Source: Nicotiana tabacum
Lineage: Eukaryota; Streptophyta; Magnoliopsida; Solanales; Solanaceae
Direction: 5' to 3'
NCBI RefSeq assembly: GCF_000715075.1
Contig: NC_134095.1
Coordinates: 12,094,222-12,158,221 of the forward strand
DNA length: 64,000 nucleotides
Positions within the stretch are counted from its first letter, which is position 1, and each line of letters begins with the position of its first letter. The translations under genes were made by a program, and so were the position numbers. This document shows, piece by piece, positions 34,276 to 46,453 of the stretch. The notes under the pieces are model-generated. The model did not search any database. It was given only the letters and a program-made list of their open reading frames with translations, and was not told the origin of the DNA.

Positions 34276-37127
34276 TGTGATGACCTTTAGGTCATCACTT
34301 ATTTTAAAAGTAAATTCTGCATTTCGAGACCTTAAAAACCTCTTTTGGCATCACCTCGATTTGCGTGTGCAGTCCGGACACGTAACCAGAAAGTCATTTT
34401 GTGAAAATCTGTGAAAAATGATGAATTTTGCATTTAAAATGAGTTTAAGTTGACTTCGATCAATATTTTGGGTAAACGGACCCAGACCCATGATTGGACT
34501 GTGCGGAGGGTCCATAGGAAAATATGGGACTGCGCGTATACCCGAAATCGAATTCCGAGGTCCCAAGCCCGAGAAATGAATTTTTAAAGAAAATAATTTT
34601 CTGAATTTAATTATGAAATTTGGAAATAAATTGTGATTAAAATTTGATGGTATTGGGCCCGTATTTTGGTTCCGGCGTCCGGTACAGGTCTTATATGCGA
34701 TGTAAGATAAGTTTGTGAAATTTGGTTAGAAACGGACTTGAAACGATGTGAATCGGATCGTTTTTGAGAAAATTGGAAATTTGAAGTTCTTAAGAAGATT
34801 TCATGATTTTGATGCTAAATTCATAGTTGTTGATGTTATTTTAGTGATTTGAATGCACGAGCAAGTCCCTATGAAGTTTTAAGGTTGGTGTGCATGTTTG
34901 GTTTGGAGCTCCGAGGGCTCGGGTGAGTTTTAGATAGGCCACGTGATGGATTTGGGACTTGGTGAATTCAGACTTTCAGCTGTCTCGCAAATGTGAGATC
35001 GCAAATGCGAGAGACATGTCGCAAATGCGAAAGAAGCGCAAGCCAGCCTACCTCGTAATTGCGAGGATTCTATCGCAAATGCGATACCCCCCTTTTAGCC
35101 AGTCGCCGCAAATGCGATGCATCCTTCGCATTTCCCACTTTGCAAATGCGAGAACCCCTTCGCAAATGCGAACATAGCAGAGGTCGGGGTTCGCAATTGT
35201 GAACCCTGGTCACAATTCCCGTATCTGCAACCTGCAATTTTTATACTTAGCCGAAAATCTCCCATTTTTCACACTCTTTCAAAATTAAAACACTCTTGGG
35301 CAATTTTTCAAAGACAACTCTTCTTCCAAATCAATTGTAAGTCAATTTTAACTCGTTTTCATTAATCATTAACATCTTTTCATATGATTTCAACTCAAAA
35401 TCAATGATTTTCATGGGGGAAATTGGGTGTTTTGGGTAGAACCTAGGTTTTCCAAAAAAAAAATTGGGGATTTGGATCTCGATTTGAGGTCCGATTTCAA
35501 AACAAATTATATATTTGGGTTCGTGGGGGAATGGATAATCGGGTTTTGGTTCGAACCTCGGGTTTTGACCATATGGGCCCGGGGGCAATTTTTGACTTTT
35601 TGGGTAAAACTTTGGAAAACTCATTTTTATGCATTGGAATTGATTCATTTAGTGTTTATTGATATAATTAAGTAACTTGTGGCTAGATACGAGCGAATTG
35701 GTGGTGGAATCAAGAGGTAAAGCGATAGTTGAGACGTGAATTGTGTTCGTGGCATCGAGGTAAGTGTTTGGTCTAACTTTAGCTTGAGGGATTAAGAGTC
35801 GAGTGCTATTTACTACGTGGTGTTTGTCGAGTACGACGTATAGGCATGGTGACGAGTATCTATACGTTGGTGTCAAGCATGCCTGTGAGTTTTATATTGT
35901 GATTTTTACGACTTCATTGTATTGTTCATGCTTTGGTGATGATTTCTATTATTGGCAAAGTTTGTGGAAGTAATTGTGGTATTTGAATATTAAGGAGCAT
36001 TGGCTCAAGTCGTATAATTAAATGTGAAAGTCTAAGTGGTAAATTGAATCCTGTTAGAGCATTGGCTCAAGTTGTAAAGTGAGTTGTGAAGTAAAAGTGA
36101 AAAAGAGAAAAGAATGTCTCCCTTGCCTGGATATTATTGTTGTTTTGATGTTATCCCTTGCCGGGACTTGTTGAATTACTGATCCCTTGTCGGGATTCTT
36201 ATTGTAATTTCATTTATTCTCTTGCCATATTGTTTGTGATTGTTGTTTGGGTGAGGAAGAGGGTTAAAGTACGAAGGGTGATATCGTGTATGATTTGTGA
36301 GGAAAGAGTGTAAAGTACGAAGGGTGATGTCGTGCCGCACGATGTACCATTCTGTGCTAATTATATTGATTATTTGGTGAGGATAAGAGTAAAAGCACAA
36401 AGGGCGATGCCGTGCACTTATTGATTTCTGGTTCTTTGTTGATATCCGAGATTTACTGTTTCCTTCAATTACCTGTTGTCTTTCTATTCTGAATTGATAT
36501 CTCCCCACAACATGCTACCCCTCCCATATTTGACTATTTATTTCTGTTCTTCTTTTCCTCTGTATATAGTTGAATTGCACAGGTTTATATGGTAGTCTGG
36601 TCCTAGCCTCGTCACTACTTCACTGAGGTTAGGCTAGGCATTTGCCAGCACATGGGGTCGGTTGTGCTGATACTACACTCTATACTATATGTAGATCCCG
36701 GAGCAGCTTTTGGACCGTAGATTGGGTGGCTACCTTCAGTCCACACGGAGATCCAAGGTAGACCTGCAGGCGTCTGCAGGCCCTGGCGTCTCCCTCTATC
36801 CCTTTATCCCTGTTTCATTTCCTTAATTCAAAAACAGTGTATCGTTTATTTTTCGATCTTTGTATGTAGTAAATCTTAGATCGTATGTGACACTACGACT
36901 AGTTCTGGGTGGTTAAGGTTTAAACAATTGTATTAGTTACATGTTCAGATACTCTATTGCTTTTATTCTACTTATTTTAAATTTCCGTTGTTTACACATT
37001 ATTGCTTTATAACTGTTAAAGAGAATAAAAAAGGGTAAAAAGGTTATTTGTTCAATGGTCGGCTTGCCTAGCTCACATTAGTAGGCGCCATTACGACTCT
37101 CGAGGGTGGAAAATCCGGGTTGTGACA
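34276..37127 (+). mobile_element. Tekay-like 5' LTR
   Basis: TGTGATGACC ... GGGTTGTGACA, 2852 bp. The start is palindromic (GTGATGACC...GGTCATCAC). Open frames inside are LTR shadows. Confidence 0.92.
34975..35248 (+). promoter_or_regulatory. TCGCAAATGCGA-word cluster and TATA-like box, Tekay 5' LTR
   Basis: At least seven copies or near-copies of the palindromic word TCGCAAATGCGA lie between 34985 and 35175. TTTTTATACTT (35238-35248) follows. Candidate U3 promoter. Confidence 0.55.
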
Positions 37128-37130
37128 AGT

Positions 37131-37142
37131 TGGCATCAGAGC
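37131..37142 (+). other. Primer-binding site of the Tekay-like element
   Basis: TGGCATCAGAGC, three bases after the LTR. It is one change from TGGTATCAGAGC, the usual site for initiator tRNA-Met in plant elements. Confidence 0.85.
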
Positions 37143-37324
37143 TCTAGGTTACATGGGTCTCACAGTTCACAAACAAGCTTAGTAGAGTCTGAGGGATCGA
37201 TACGAAAATGTCTGAATTTATTCCCCAGAGGCTACAGAGTTAGGAAAAACTTCACATTTATTCCTTCCTATCATGCAGTTTCGTTTCTCAATGCTAATTG
37301 AATTTCTACTCTGTTCTTTCGCAG

Positions 37325-38937
37325 ATGGCGAGAACATGCGCTTCCTCATCCACTAACTAGCAGCTCGAGCCCCCAACTGTAGCTCCCATGAGGGGCAGAG
37401 GGCGAGGCCGAGCTAGGGGCAGAGCTCAGCCCAGAGCAGCAGCACCAGCGGCGGAGCCTCAAGTTGACTTTTATGATAAGGTTCCGGCCCTGACAGTTCC
37501 GGTGGGCCCATCTCAGGCCCTAGAGGGGCTTATTGCTACCCCCACACTCCAGGATGCTATGGTCCGCCTAGTGGGCCTTATGGAGAATGTCACCCGGGCA
37601 GGCTTGCTTCCTGTAGCACCAGTCATCTCTCAGGCTGGATGAGGAGCCCAAACTCCTGCTACTCGCACTCCGGAGCAGGTAACTCCCCAGTTCCAGACTC
37701 CAGTAGTTCAGCCAGTTGGAGTAGTTCAGTCGGGTGTGATAGCTCAGACTGGTGATGGAGCAGTTATGTCTGTCGATGCTTTGTGGAGGTTAGACAGGTT
37801 CACCAAACTTTTCACTACTACTTTCAGTGGCGCATATTCTGAGGATCCCCAGGATTATCTAGATAGCTATCATGAGGTTCTCAGGAACATGGGGATAGTG
37901 GAGACCAATGGGGTCGATTTTGCTACTTTTCGCTTGTCTAGATCTGCCAAGACTTGGTGGAGAGATTATTGCTTGGCTAGACCAGCCGGATCACCAGCTT
38001 TGACTTGGGAGCAGTTGACTCAACTATTTCTAGAGAAATTTCTCCCTATTACTCAGAGAGAAATCTATCGGAGGTAGTTTGAGCGTCTCTAGCAGGGTTC
38101 CATGATAGTTACTCAGTATGAAACCAGATTCATCGACTTGGCATGTCATTCTTATCATACTTCCCACCGAGAGAGAGGGTGGGGAGGTTCATTGAGGGAC
38201 TTATTCAGCCGATTCGACTTTAGATGGCCAGGGAGACTGGGAGTGAGATTTCTTTCGAGGAGGCGGCCAATGTGGCCAGGAGAGTTGAGATGGTTCTATC
38301 ACAGGGAGGTGGTTAGGGGTTTGACAAGAGGCCTCATCATTCAGGCTGTTTCAGTAGTACCTCATCTGGAGGCAAAGATTCGTATGGTAGAGGCCATCCC
38401 CCTAGGCCTTTTCAGTCAGCACTTCAGGTTTCTCATGGTGCTTCAGGTGGTTATGGTTCCCATATGCAGTATTCTGATCAGCATCCATACAGTGCACCAC
38501 CAGCTCCTATCAGTGCACCGCCGCTTTAGAGTTTTCGGGGTGGTCATTCAGGTCGTTAGGGTCAGCAGCCTCAGTAGCCGAGGGCTTATTACACTTGTGG
38601 TGATATGGGTCACACTGATTGGTTTTGCCCTTGAGCACCAAGTAGCTCTCAGCATCAGGGTTCATGTGCCATGGTTCAGACACCGAGTGTTCCACAGCCC
38701 GCTCAACCAGCTAGAGGTGGGGGTAGAGGTGCTAGAGGTGGAGGTAGAGGTATTAGAGGTGGAGGCCAGCCAGCAGCAGGACATCCCAGAGATGTACTTC
38801 AGGGTGGTGGGGCCCAACCTCGATGTTATGCTCTTCCAGCCAGGCTCGAGACTGAGGTTTCCGATGCGGTTATCATAGGTACTGTTCTGGTTTGTAGTAG
38901 AGATGCTTCAATTTTATTTGATCTAGGATCTATGTAG
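37325..38937 (+). pseudogene. gag of the Tekay-like element
   Basis: Starts at ATG 37325 (MARTCASSS..., stop after 11 codons), then an Arg/Gly-rich stretch (MRGRGRGRARGRAQPRA). The gag core follows: FSGAYSEDPQDYLDSYHEVL, KTWWRDYCLARPAG and WEQLTQLFLEKFLPI. A frameshift near 38170 moves to GRFIEGLIQPIRL and SFEEAANVARRVEM in the frame later used by pol. The zinc knuckle reads YYTCGDMGHTDWFC, so the first of the CCHC cysteines is Tyr. A Gly-rich GGGRGARGGGRG segment leads to the protease. Stops at about 37358, 37640, 38078, 38219 and 38525 show decay. Confidence 0.88.
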
Positions 38938-40640
38938 TCCTATGTGTCATCTTATTTTGCACGGTATCTGGTCATGCCTAGTGATTCTTTAAGTGCTCCT
39001 GTTTATGTGTCAACACCGGTAGTTGATTCTATTGTGGTAGATCGAGTCCATCAATCTTGTATAGTTGTGATTGGGGGTCTTGAGACTCGTGTAGATTTGC
39101 TTCTTCTAGACATGGTTGATTTCGATGTGATATTGGGGATGGACTGGTTATCACCTTATCATGCTATCTTGGACTGTCATGCTAAGACCATGACCTTAGC
39201 CTTATCGAGTTTACCTCGTTTAGAGTGGAGAGGGACTCATGGTCATTCTACCTGTAGTGTTATCTCATATATGAAGGCTCGACATATGGTCGAGAAGGGG
39301 TGTTTGGCCTATTTGGCCTATGTTTGTGATTCTAGTGCTGAGGTTTCTTCTATTGATTCTGTGCCCATTGTTCGTGAGTTTCCTGAGGTATTCCCTTTGG
39401 ACCTGCCGGGTATGCCGCCCGACAGGGATATTGACTTTTGCATTGATTTGGCTCCGGACACTCAGCTCATTTCTATCCCGCCATATTGTATGGCCCCGCC
39501 TGAGTTAAAAGAGTTGAAGGAGCAGTTGCAAGACTTGCTTGAAAAAGGTTTCATTAGACCTAGTATTTCACCTTGGTGTGCACCGGTGTTGTTTGTTAAG
39601 AAGAAGGACGGATCGATGAGAATGTGTATTGATTACCGGCAGTTGAACAAGGTTATAGTCAAGAATAAGTATCCATTGTCGAGGATTGATGATTTGTTTG
39701 ATCATCTTCAGGGTGCAAAGGTCTTCTCGAAGTTCGATTTGGGATCTGGCTACCATCAGTTGAGGAATAGAGCATCCAATGTCCCTAAGACAGCTTTCCG
39801 CACTCGGTACGGGCATTATGAGTTCTTAGTGATGTCATTCGGGTTGACAAATGCCCCAGCAGCTTTTATAGAGTTGATGAACCGAGTGTTCAGGCCTTAC
39901 TTGGATTTGTTCGTGATAGTTTTCATTGATGATATTTTGATCTATTCCCGTAGCCGGAAGGAGCACGAGCAGCATCTTAGCATGGTTCTTCAGACTTTCA
40001 GGGATAGTCAGTTGTATGCCAAGTTTTCGAAATGTGAGTTCTGGTTGAGTTCAGTTGAATTCCTGGGTCATGTTGTATCCGAAGAGGGTATTCAGGTTGA
40101 TCCGAAGAAGATTGAGGCAGTCAAGAACTGGCCTAGACCTGCATTAACTATAGAGATTCGGTGTTTCTTGGGATTGGCAAGCTACTATCGTCGGTTTGTG
40201 GAGGGGTTTTTATCTATCGCAACCCCAATGACCAGGTTGACCCAGAAGGGTACGCAGTTCAGATGGTCGAACGAGTGTGAGGCGAGCTTTCAGAAGCTCA
40301 AGACTGCTCTGACTACGGCACCAGTGTTGGTTTTGCCCACAGGTTCAGGGTCTTATATAGTTTATTGTGATGCATCTTGTATTGGGCTTGGTGCAGTGTT
40401 AATGCAGGATGGCAATGTCATTGCCTATGCTTCGCGGCAGTTGAAGATTCATGAGAAGAACTATCTGGTTCATGATTTGGAGTTAGCAGCCATTGTTCAC
40501 GCATTAAAGATCTGGAGGCATTATCTGTATGGCATGGCAAGTGAGGTGTTCACGGATCACAAGAGTCTGCAGTATTTGTTCAAGCAGAAGGAGCTAAATT
40601 TGAGGTAGAAAAGGTGGTTGGAGCTATTAAAGGACTATGA
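38888..40640 (+). pseudogene. Protease, reverse transcriptase and RNase H of the Tekay-like element
   Basis: A 554-codon open stretch (38944-40608) plus its upstream continuation. Protease: ILFDLGSM just before a stop at 38938 (the usual D-x-GST, with Met), and [16 protein letters not shown]-like [53 protein letters not shown] and the active site VFIDD at about residues 326-330 of the open stretch. RNase [46 protein letters not shown] and [12 protein letters not shown] stop at 40606 is followed by RWLELLKDYE, then the deletion junction at ~40640. RT and most of RNase H are well preserved; the copy is not complete. Confidence 0.92.
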
Positions 40641-41540
40641 AGATCTATATCCGGGAGATTGTTCGTCTTCATGGTGTGCCCGAGTCTATCATTTCGGACT
40701 GAGGTACACAGTTTACCTCCTATTTCTGGAGAGCAGTTCAATGAGAGTTGGGCACACGGGTTGAGTTGAGCACAACATTTCATCCTCATATGGACGGGCA
40801 GTCCGAGCGGACTATTCAAATTTTGGAGGATATGCTCCGAGCTTATGTCATTGACTTTGGAGGTTCGTGGGATCAGTTTTTGCCTTTAGTAGAGTTCGCC
40901 TACAACAATAGCTACCAGTCGAGTATCCAAAATGGCTCCTTATGAGGCATTGTATGGTAGGCGATGTCGGTCACCGGTTGGATGGTTTGAGCCAGGAGAG
41001 GCTCGGTTGTTGGGTACGGATCTAGTACAGGATGCCTTAGATAAGGTCAGGATTATTTAGGATAGGCTTCGTATAGCTCAGTCCAGGCAAAAGAGTTATG
41101 CCGACCGTAAGGTTCGAGATTTGGCATTCATGGTCGGTGAGCGAGTATTGCTTCGAGTGTCGCCTATGAAGGGCGTGATGAGATTTGGGAAGAAGGGCAA
41201 GCTTAGCCCTAGGTTCATTGGCCCGTTTAAGATTCTTGATCGGGTGGGAGAGGTGACTTACAAACTTGCATTGCCGTCGAGATTATCAGTCGTGCATCGA
41301 GTGTTTCATGTGTCCATGCTTCGGAAATATCACGACGATCCATCCCACGTGTAAGATTTCAGCATTGTCCAGTTGGACAAGGACTTGTCTTATGAGGAGG
41401 AGTCTGTAGCTATTCTAGACCAGCAGGTTCGTCAGTTGAGATCGAAGAGTTTTCCTTTTGCTCGTGTTCAGTGGAGTGGTCAACCTGCCGAGGCATTGAC
41501 CTGGGAGTTCGAGTTCGATATGTGGAGCCGTTAACCTCAT
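40641..41540 (+). pseudogene. Integrase (second half) and chromodomain of the Tekay-like element
   Basis: After the deletion junction the frame resumes with REIVRLHGVPESIISD, a stop where Arg is expected, GTQFTSYFW, a stop, and HPHMDGQSERTIQILEDMLR. It therefore has the second Asp and Glu of the D-D-E core but lacks the zinc-binding domain and the first Asp. A frameshift near 40930 leads to MAPYEALYGRRC. The GPF module (FIGPFKILDRVGEVTYKLAL) lies in an open 77-codon stretch at 41121-41354. A stop precedes the chromodomain-like end (ESVAILDQQVRQLRSK, VQWSGQPAEALTWEFE). Chromodomains of this family are thought to steer integration into heterochromatin. Confidence 0.9.
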
Positions 41541-41596
41541 CTTTTCCCCGACTCAGGTACTTCCTTCTTATGTCCGTTCGAGGACAAACGGTTGTT

Positions 41597-41610
41597 TTAG
41601 AGGTGGAGGA
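41597..41610 (+). other. Polypurine tract of the Tekay-like element
   Basis: TTAGAGGTGGAGGA immediately before the 3' LTR start TGTGATGCC. Confidence 0.8.
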
Positions 41611-44382
41611 TGTGATGCCGTCATCACTTGTTTAAAAGTGAATTCTATATTCTGAGGCCTTAAAACCTCTTTCGGTATCACCTCAATTTGCGTGCGCAGT
41701 CTGGGCGCGTAGCGTGAAAGCCATTTTGTGAAAATCTGTGAAAAATGATGAATTTTGCATTTAAAATGGGTTTAAGTTGACTTCGGTCAACACTTGGGGT
41801 AAATGGACCCTGACCCGTGATTGGACGGTCCCGTTAGATCCGTAGGAAAATATGGGACTTGGGCATATGCCCGGAACCAAATTCCGAGGTCCCAAGCCCG
41901 AGAAATGAATTTTAAAAGAAAATTATTTTCTGAAATTACATATGAGATTTGGAAATGAATTGTGATTAAAATGTGATGGTATCAGGCCAGTATTTTGGTT
42001 CCGGTGCCCAGTACAGGTCTTATATGCGATGTAAGATAAGTTTGTGAAATTTGGTAAGAAATGGACTTGAAACGATGTGAATCGGATCGTTTTTGAGAAA
42101 ATTGGAAATTTGAAGTTCTTAAGAAGATTTCATGATTTTGACGTTAAATTCATAATTGTTGATCTTATTTTAGTGATTTGAATGCACGAGCGAGTCCGTA
42201 TAAAGTTTTTAGATTGGTGTGCATGTTTGGTTTGGAGCCCCGAGAGCTCGAGTGAGTTTTGGATAGGCCATGGGTGGAATTTGGACTTGTTGAATTGCAG
42301 ACTATCAGCTATTGCATTGCAGGCCTGCAAGCTTCGCATTTGCGAAGCCTGGATCGCAAATGCGAGAGGCATGTCTCATATGCGAAAGAAGTCCAGGCCA
42401 GCCAACCTCGCAATTGCGAGGATTCTATCGCAAATGTGATACTCCCCCTTTAAGGCAGTTGCCGCAAATGCTACGCATCATTCGCATTTCCTACCTCGCA
42501 AATGTGAGAACCCCTTTGCAAATGCAAACATATCGCAATTCCCATATCTGCAACCTGCAATTTTTATACTTAGCCGAAAATCTCCCATTTTTCACACTCT
42601 TTCAAAACCAAAATACTCTTGGGCGATTTTTCAAAGACAACTTTTCTTCCAAATCGATTGTAAGTCAATTTTAACTCGTTTTCTTCAATCATTAATATCT
42701 TTTCACATGATTTCAACTCAAAATCAATGATTTTCATGGGGTAAATTGGGTGTTTTGGGTAGAACTTAGTTTTTTCAAAAGAATTAGGGATTTGGACCTC
42801 GATTTGAGGTCCGATTTCAAAACAAATTATATATTTGGGTTCGTAGGGGAATGGATAATCGGATTTTGGTTCGAACCTCGGGTTTTGACCATGTGGGCCC
42901 GGGGCGATTTTTTGACTTTTTGGGTAAAACTTTGGAAAACTCATTTTCATGCATTGGAGTTGATTCATTTAGTGTTTATTGATATAATTAAATAACTTGT
43001 GGCTAGATACGAGCGAATTGGTGGTGAAATCAAGAGGTAAAGTGATAATTGAGACGTGAATTGTGTATGTGGAATCGAGGTAAGTGTTTGGTCTAACCTT
43101 AGCTTGAGGGATTAAAAGTCGATTCCTATTTGCTACGTGGTGTTTGTCGAATACGACGTATAGGCATGGTGATGAGTATTTATACGTTGGTGTCCAGCAT
43201 GCCCGTGAGTTTTATATTGTGATTTTATGACTTTGTTGTATTTTTCATCCTTTGGTGATGATTTCTATTATTGGCAAAGTTTGTGGAAGTAATTGTGGCA
43301 TTTGAATATTGAGGAGCGTTGACTCAAGTTGTATAATGAAATGTGAAAGTCTAAGAGGTAAATTGAATCCTATTAGAGCATTGGCTCAAGTTGTAAAGTG
43401 AGTTGTGAAGTAAAAGTGAAAAAGAGAAAAGAATGTCTCCCTTGCCTGGATATTGTTGCTGTTTTGATGTTGTCCCTTGCCGGGACTTGTTGTTGAATTA
43501 TTGATCCCTTGCCGGGATTCTCATTGTAATTTCATTTATTCTCTTGCCCTATTGTTTGTGATTGTTGTTTGGATGAGGAAGAGGGATAAAGCATGAAGGG
43601 TGATGCCGTGTATGATTTGTGAGGAAAGAGTGTAAAGCACGAAGGGTGATGCCGTACCGCACGATGTACCATTCCGTGCCGATTATATTGATTATTTGGT
43701 GAGGATGAGAGTAAAAGCACAAAGGGTGATGCCATGCACTTATTGATTTCTAGTTCTTTGTTGATATTTGAGATTTACAGTTTCCTTCAATTACATGTTG
43801 TCTTTCTATTCTGAATTGATATCTCCCCCTTAGCATGCTACCCCTCCCATATTTGACTGTTTATTTCTGTTCTTCTTTTCCACTGTATATAGTTGAATTG
43901 CACAGATTTATATGGTAGTCTGGTCCTAGCCTCGTCACTACTTCGCCGAGGTTAGGTTAGGAACTTACCAGCACATGGGATGGCTACCTTCAATCCACGC
44001 GGAGATCCAAGGTAGACCTGCAGGCGTCCGCAGGCCCTGGCGTCTCCCTCTATCCCTTTATCTCTGTTTCATTTCCTTAATCAGAAATAGTGTATCGTTT
44101 ATTTTTTGGACTGTATATGTAGTAAATCTTAGATCGTCTGTGACACTGTGACACCGTTCTGGGTGGTTAAGGCTTAAACAATTGTATTAGTTACATGTTC
44201 AGATACTCTATTGCCTTTCTTCTGCTTATTATAAATTTCCGCTGTTTACATGTTATTGCTTTATAACTGTTAAAAAGAGAATAAAAAGGGTAAAAAGGTT
44301 ATTTGTTCAATGGTCGGTTTGCCTAGCTCACATTAGTAAGCGCCATCATGACTATCAAGGGTGGAAAATCCGGGTCGTGACA
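41611..44382 (+). mobile_element. Tekay-like 3' LTR
   Basis: TGTGATGCCG ... GGTCGTGACA, 2772 bp. A ~75-bp stretch present in the 5' LTR (after AGCACATGGG, ~36655) is missing at ~43978. The palindromic word cluster (42325-42530) is more eroded than in the 5' copy. Confidence 0.92.
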
Positions 44383-44387
44383 GGTAG

Positions 44388-45492
44388 CTAGCTTGGTCAT
44401 AATCTTGATTTTAGGGATGAACTAGTCTAAATTTGGGTTTAGAGTAGGATATTTGATATGATGAAGGTTAGGAAGTTAATGAGTCAATTGGAGAGGGTGT
44501 GGAATCTTTAATAGCTTTCATGGTATCTTCAAGTACTACTGTCATTTTATTTTCTTTCTTAGCTCTCATTTTCTACTAAGTGATTTGAATATTTGTTTGT
44601 CCGTATTTTCATTTTTTTAATTTCTTTGGTGTATAAAATGAATTGTTTGAGTGGGATCTCGGGGATGGGGAAGTCCAATCCATCAGATAATTAAATATTT
44701 TTATATGCTTTAGGATCGGGTTTGGTCTAAATACATAAAATAATGAAAAAATTAAAAAGGGAGCGAGCATGAAATCAATTTTTATTTCTTTTATTTTGTA
44801 TTACTTTTACTTATATTACTTCGCCCGCTAGAATTATGTTTATGCCGTCATCACCTGGATAGGCAAACTTTAGGATTTTTGTTAGTTTTGAGGTGAGAGG
44901 TCGTTCTCTTAGTTAAATTTATCCGGGGAATGCCCCGAAGGAGTTGTACATATTTTATTCCGGGGAATGCCCCGTAGTATTCTGTAATTGGAGGCCGTGG
45001 CGAACATCGTAGAATAAGTAGCGTAGGATAATTTAGAACTTTAATTTTAATTTGTCTTCTTTTAATTTTTTTCATTTAGGTGGGGACGATCTCGAGCCTC
45101 TTTTGTGTTTATTTTTCTTTTCTATGATTTTACCTCAATTTGAATGTTTTAAAAGCCAACTAGATCATGTACACAACCGTAAATTTTATGGGATTTGGGG
45201 AGTGCCTAACACCTTTTCCCCGAATCAAATAAACCCTCTTACCCAAATCTCTGGTGCAGACTTAGTTTTGGAGTCCAAAGTGTTTTAAAAGGAAAAGTTA
45301 TTTTTAAAAACGTTGACCTGGCATGCCGAAACCAATGTTAGGTGGCAACTAACAAAAATCCGATTATCCGTTTAAAAATCCGTTTGAACACAATTTTGTT
45401 ACTTTTCATAATTGAAACCCTTTTTGAGATTCCAAATCACTTTTATTATTTTAAGAGGGTTTAGTGAGGTTTGTAAAGAAAGGTGTGTGACA
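44388..45492 (+). mobile_element. Ogre-2 5' LTR, second part
   Basis: Resumes after the Tekay element and ends AAGGTGTGTGACA, directly before the primer-binding site. With 33522-34275 the LTR is about 1.86 kb, much shorter than the Ogre-1 and Ogre-3 LTRs. It contains two copies of a CCGGGGAATGCCCCG hairpin. Confidence 0.85.
44923..44974 (+). repeat. Two copies of a 15-nt hairpin in the Ogre-2 LTR
   Basis: CCGGGGAATGCCCCG at 44923-44937 and again at 44960-44974. CGGGG and CCCCG pair around an AATG loop. About 520 bp upstream of the LTR end. Confidence 0.75.
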
Positions 45493-45496
45493 GCTC

Positions 45497-45514
45497 TGGC
45501 GACTCTGCTGGGGA
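45497..45514 (+). other. Ogre-2 primer-binding site
   Basis: TGGCGACTCTGCTGGGGA, identical to the Ogre-1 site, four bases after the LTR end. Confidence 0.9.
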
Positions 45515-46337
45515 GTTGCAGGTTCGAGCTGGTACTTGATTTTGTTGGCTTTTTAAGATATTCGATTGAGGCATTTTTGTGTTTTTGTTTCTTTTATGTT
45601 TCTACACTTTGTTGCTTAGTTACTAATTTTTCATGTGTTTACCGCTTTCCTTATATGTTACTGCTTTATAACTGTCATCATTTGCATAACCATGAGTCTT
45701 CTTTCTGCAACAAGTCTCGGAGTATGCGTCGCGTACACAAACTCTTTGTTGAGTCACCCTTATTTTAGGAGGAGGGGCTGTCGGACGTATGGAGTGGGTG
45801 AAAAGCTTAAGCAGCCACTATTGACCATATGCTCCCCCGTATTGCCTTGTCTAATGAACCCCAAATGTAGGTCAGCCTTTAGGTCATGCTTATTTGCCTC
45901 ATGTCCTTTACCTAGTAGGGCTCGGTCCTAGGCACCGTGTCCCATTGTAGGAGACCTATCCAAATTATGTCAAAATGGGTCAGTGGCCCAAAAAGACATT
46001 TGATCATCCTTATATGCTACATGCTGTATTTTTAAGGGTAAATTGGTCATTTGGCGTACCAATGATGGTTGAGGGTAAAATGAGAAAGAAAAGAGGGTGG
46101 AGTATACAGATGAAGCAAGTAGGGCTCAGTTCTATTTTTCTTTCATAACTTTTTCAAGAAAACACCCAAAAAAATGAAAATGAAAAATCCAAAAAGATTT
46201 TGTACTTTCCCATCATTTTTCCAAAAATCAAAAAAAGAAGAATAATAAAATCCAAAAAGATTTTACATTTTTCATCATTTTTCAAAAATATAGTTTTTCC
46301 AAATTAGTTGCATTTTTTCTCCCATGTCCAATCTTTC

Positions 46338-46389
46338 CGAACTACGCATAACTGATTCTCATATTTCGGGGTGGGATACGTAGGCAGCC
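46338..46389 (+). other. Conserved Ogre motif, Ogre-2 copy in the leader
   Basis: CGAACTACGCATAACTGATT...GGGATACGTAGGCAGCC. Confidence 0.78.
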
Positions 46390-46453
46390 CACATAGGGTC
46401 CGGTCTTCCTAGTGAGTCTTAGGTTCTTGGCTTCGCGGGGTCTTAGTCAAATC

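Larger units (their letters stand above)
34276..44382 (+). mobile_element. Tekay/Del-like chromovirus, nearly full length, internally deleted
   Basis: A 10.1-kb element flanked by a perfect GGTAG duplication (34271-34275 and 44383-44387). It has LTRs of 2852 and 2772 bp, primer-binding site, gag, PR-RT-RNase H, a truncated integrase, a C-terminal chromodomain-like region and a polypurine tract. Domain order and the chromodomain place it with the Tekay (Del) chromoviruses of Ty3/Gypsy. A deletion of several hundred bp removes the end of RNase H and the start of integrase, and stops and frameshifts occur in gag and integrase, so it is inactive. LTRs differ by scattered changes, many of them CpG to TpG, and a ~75-bp gap near 43978. 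Confidence 0.93.

Noticed and set aside
38102..38878. 258-codon plus-strand open frame
   Set aside because: After about 35 codons it leaves the gag frame because of the frameshift near 38170; the rest is a shadow of gag in another frame.
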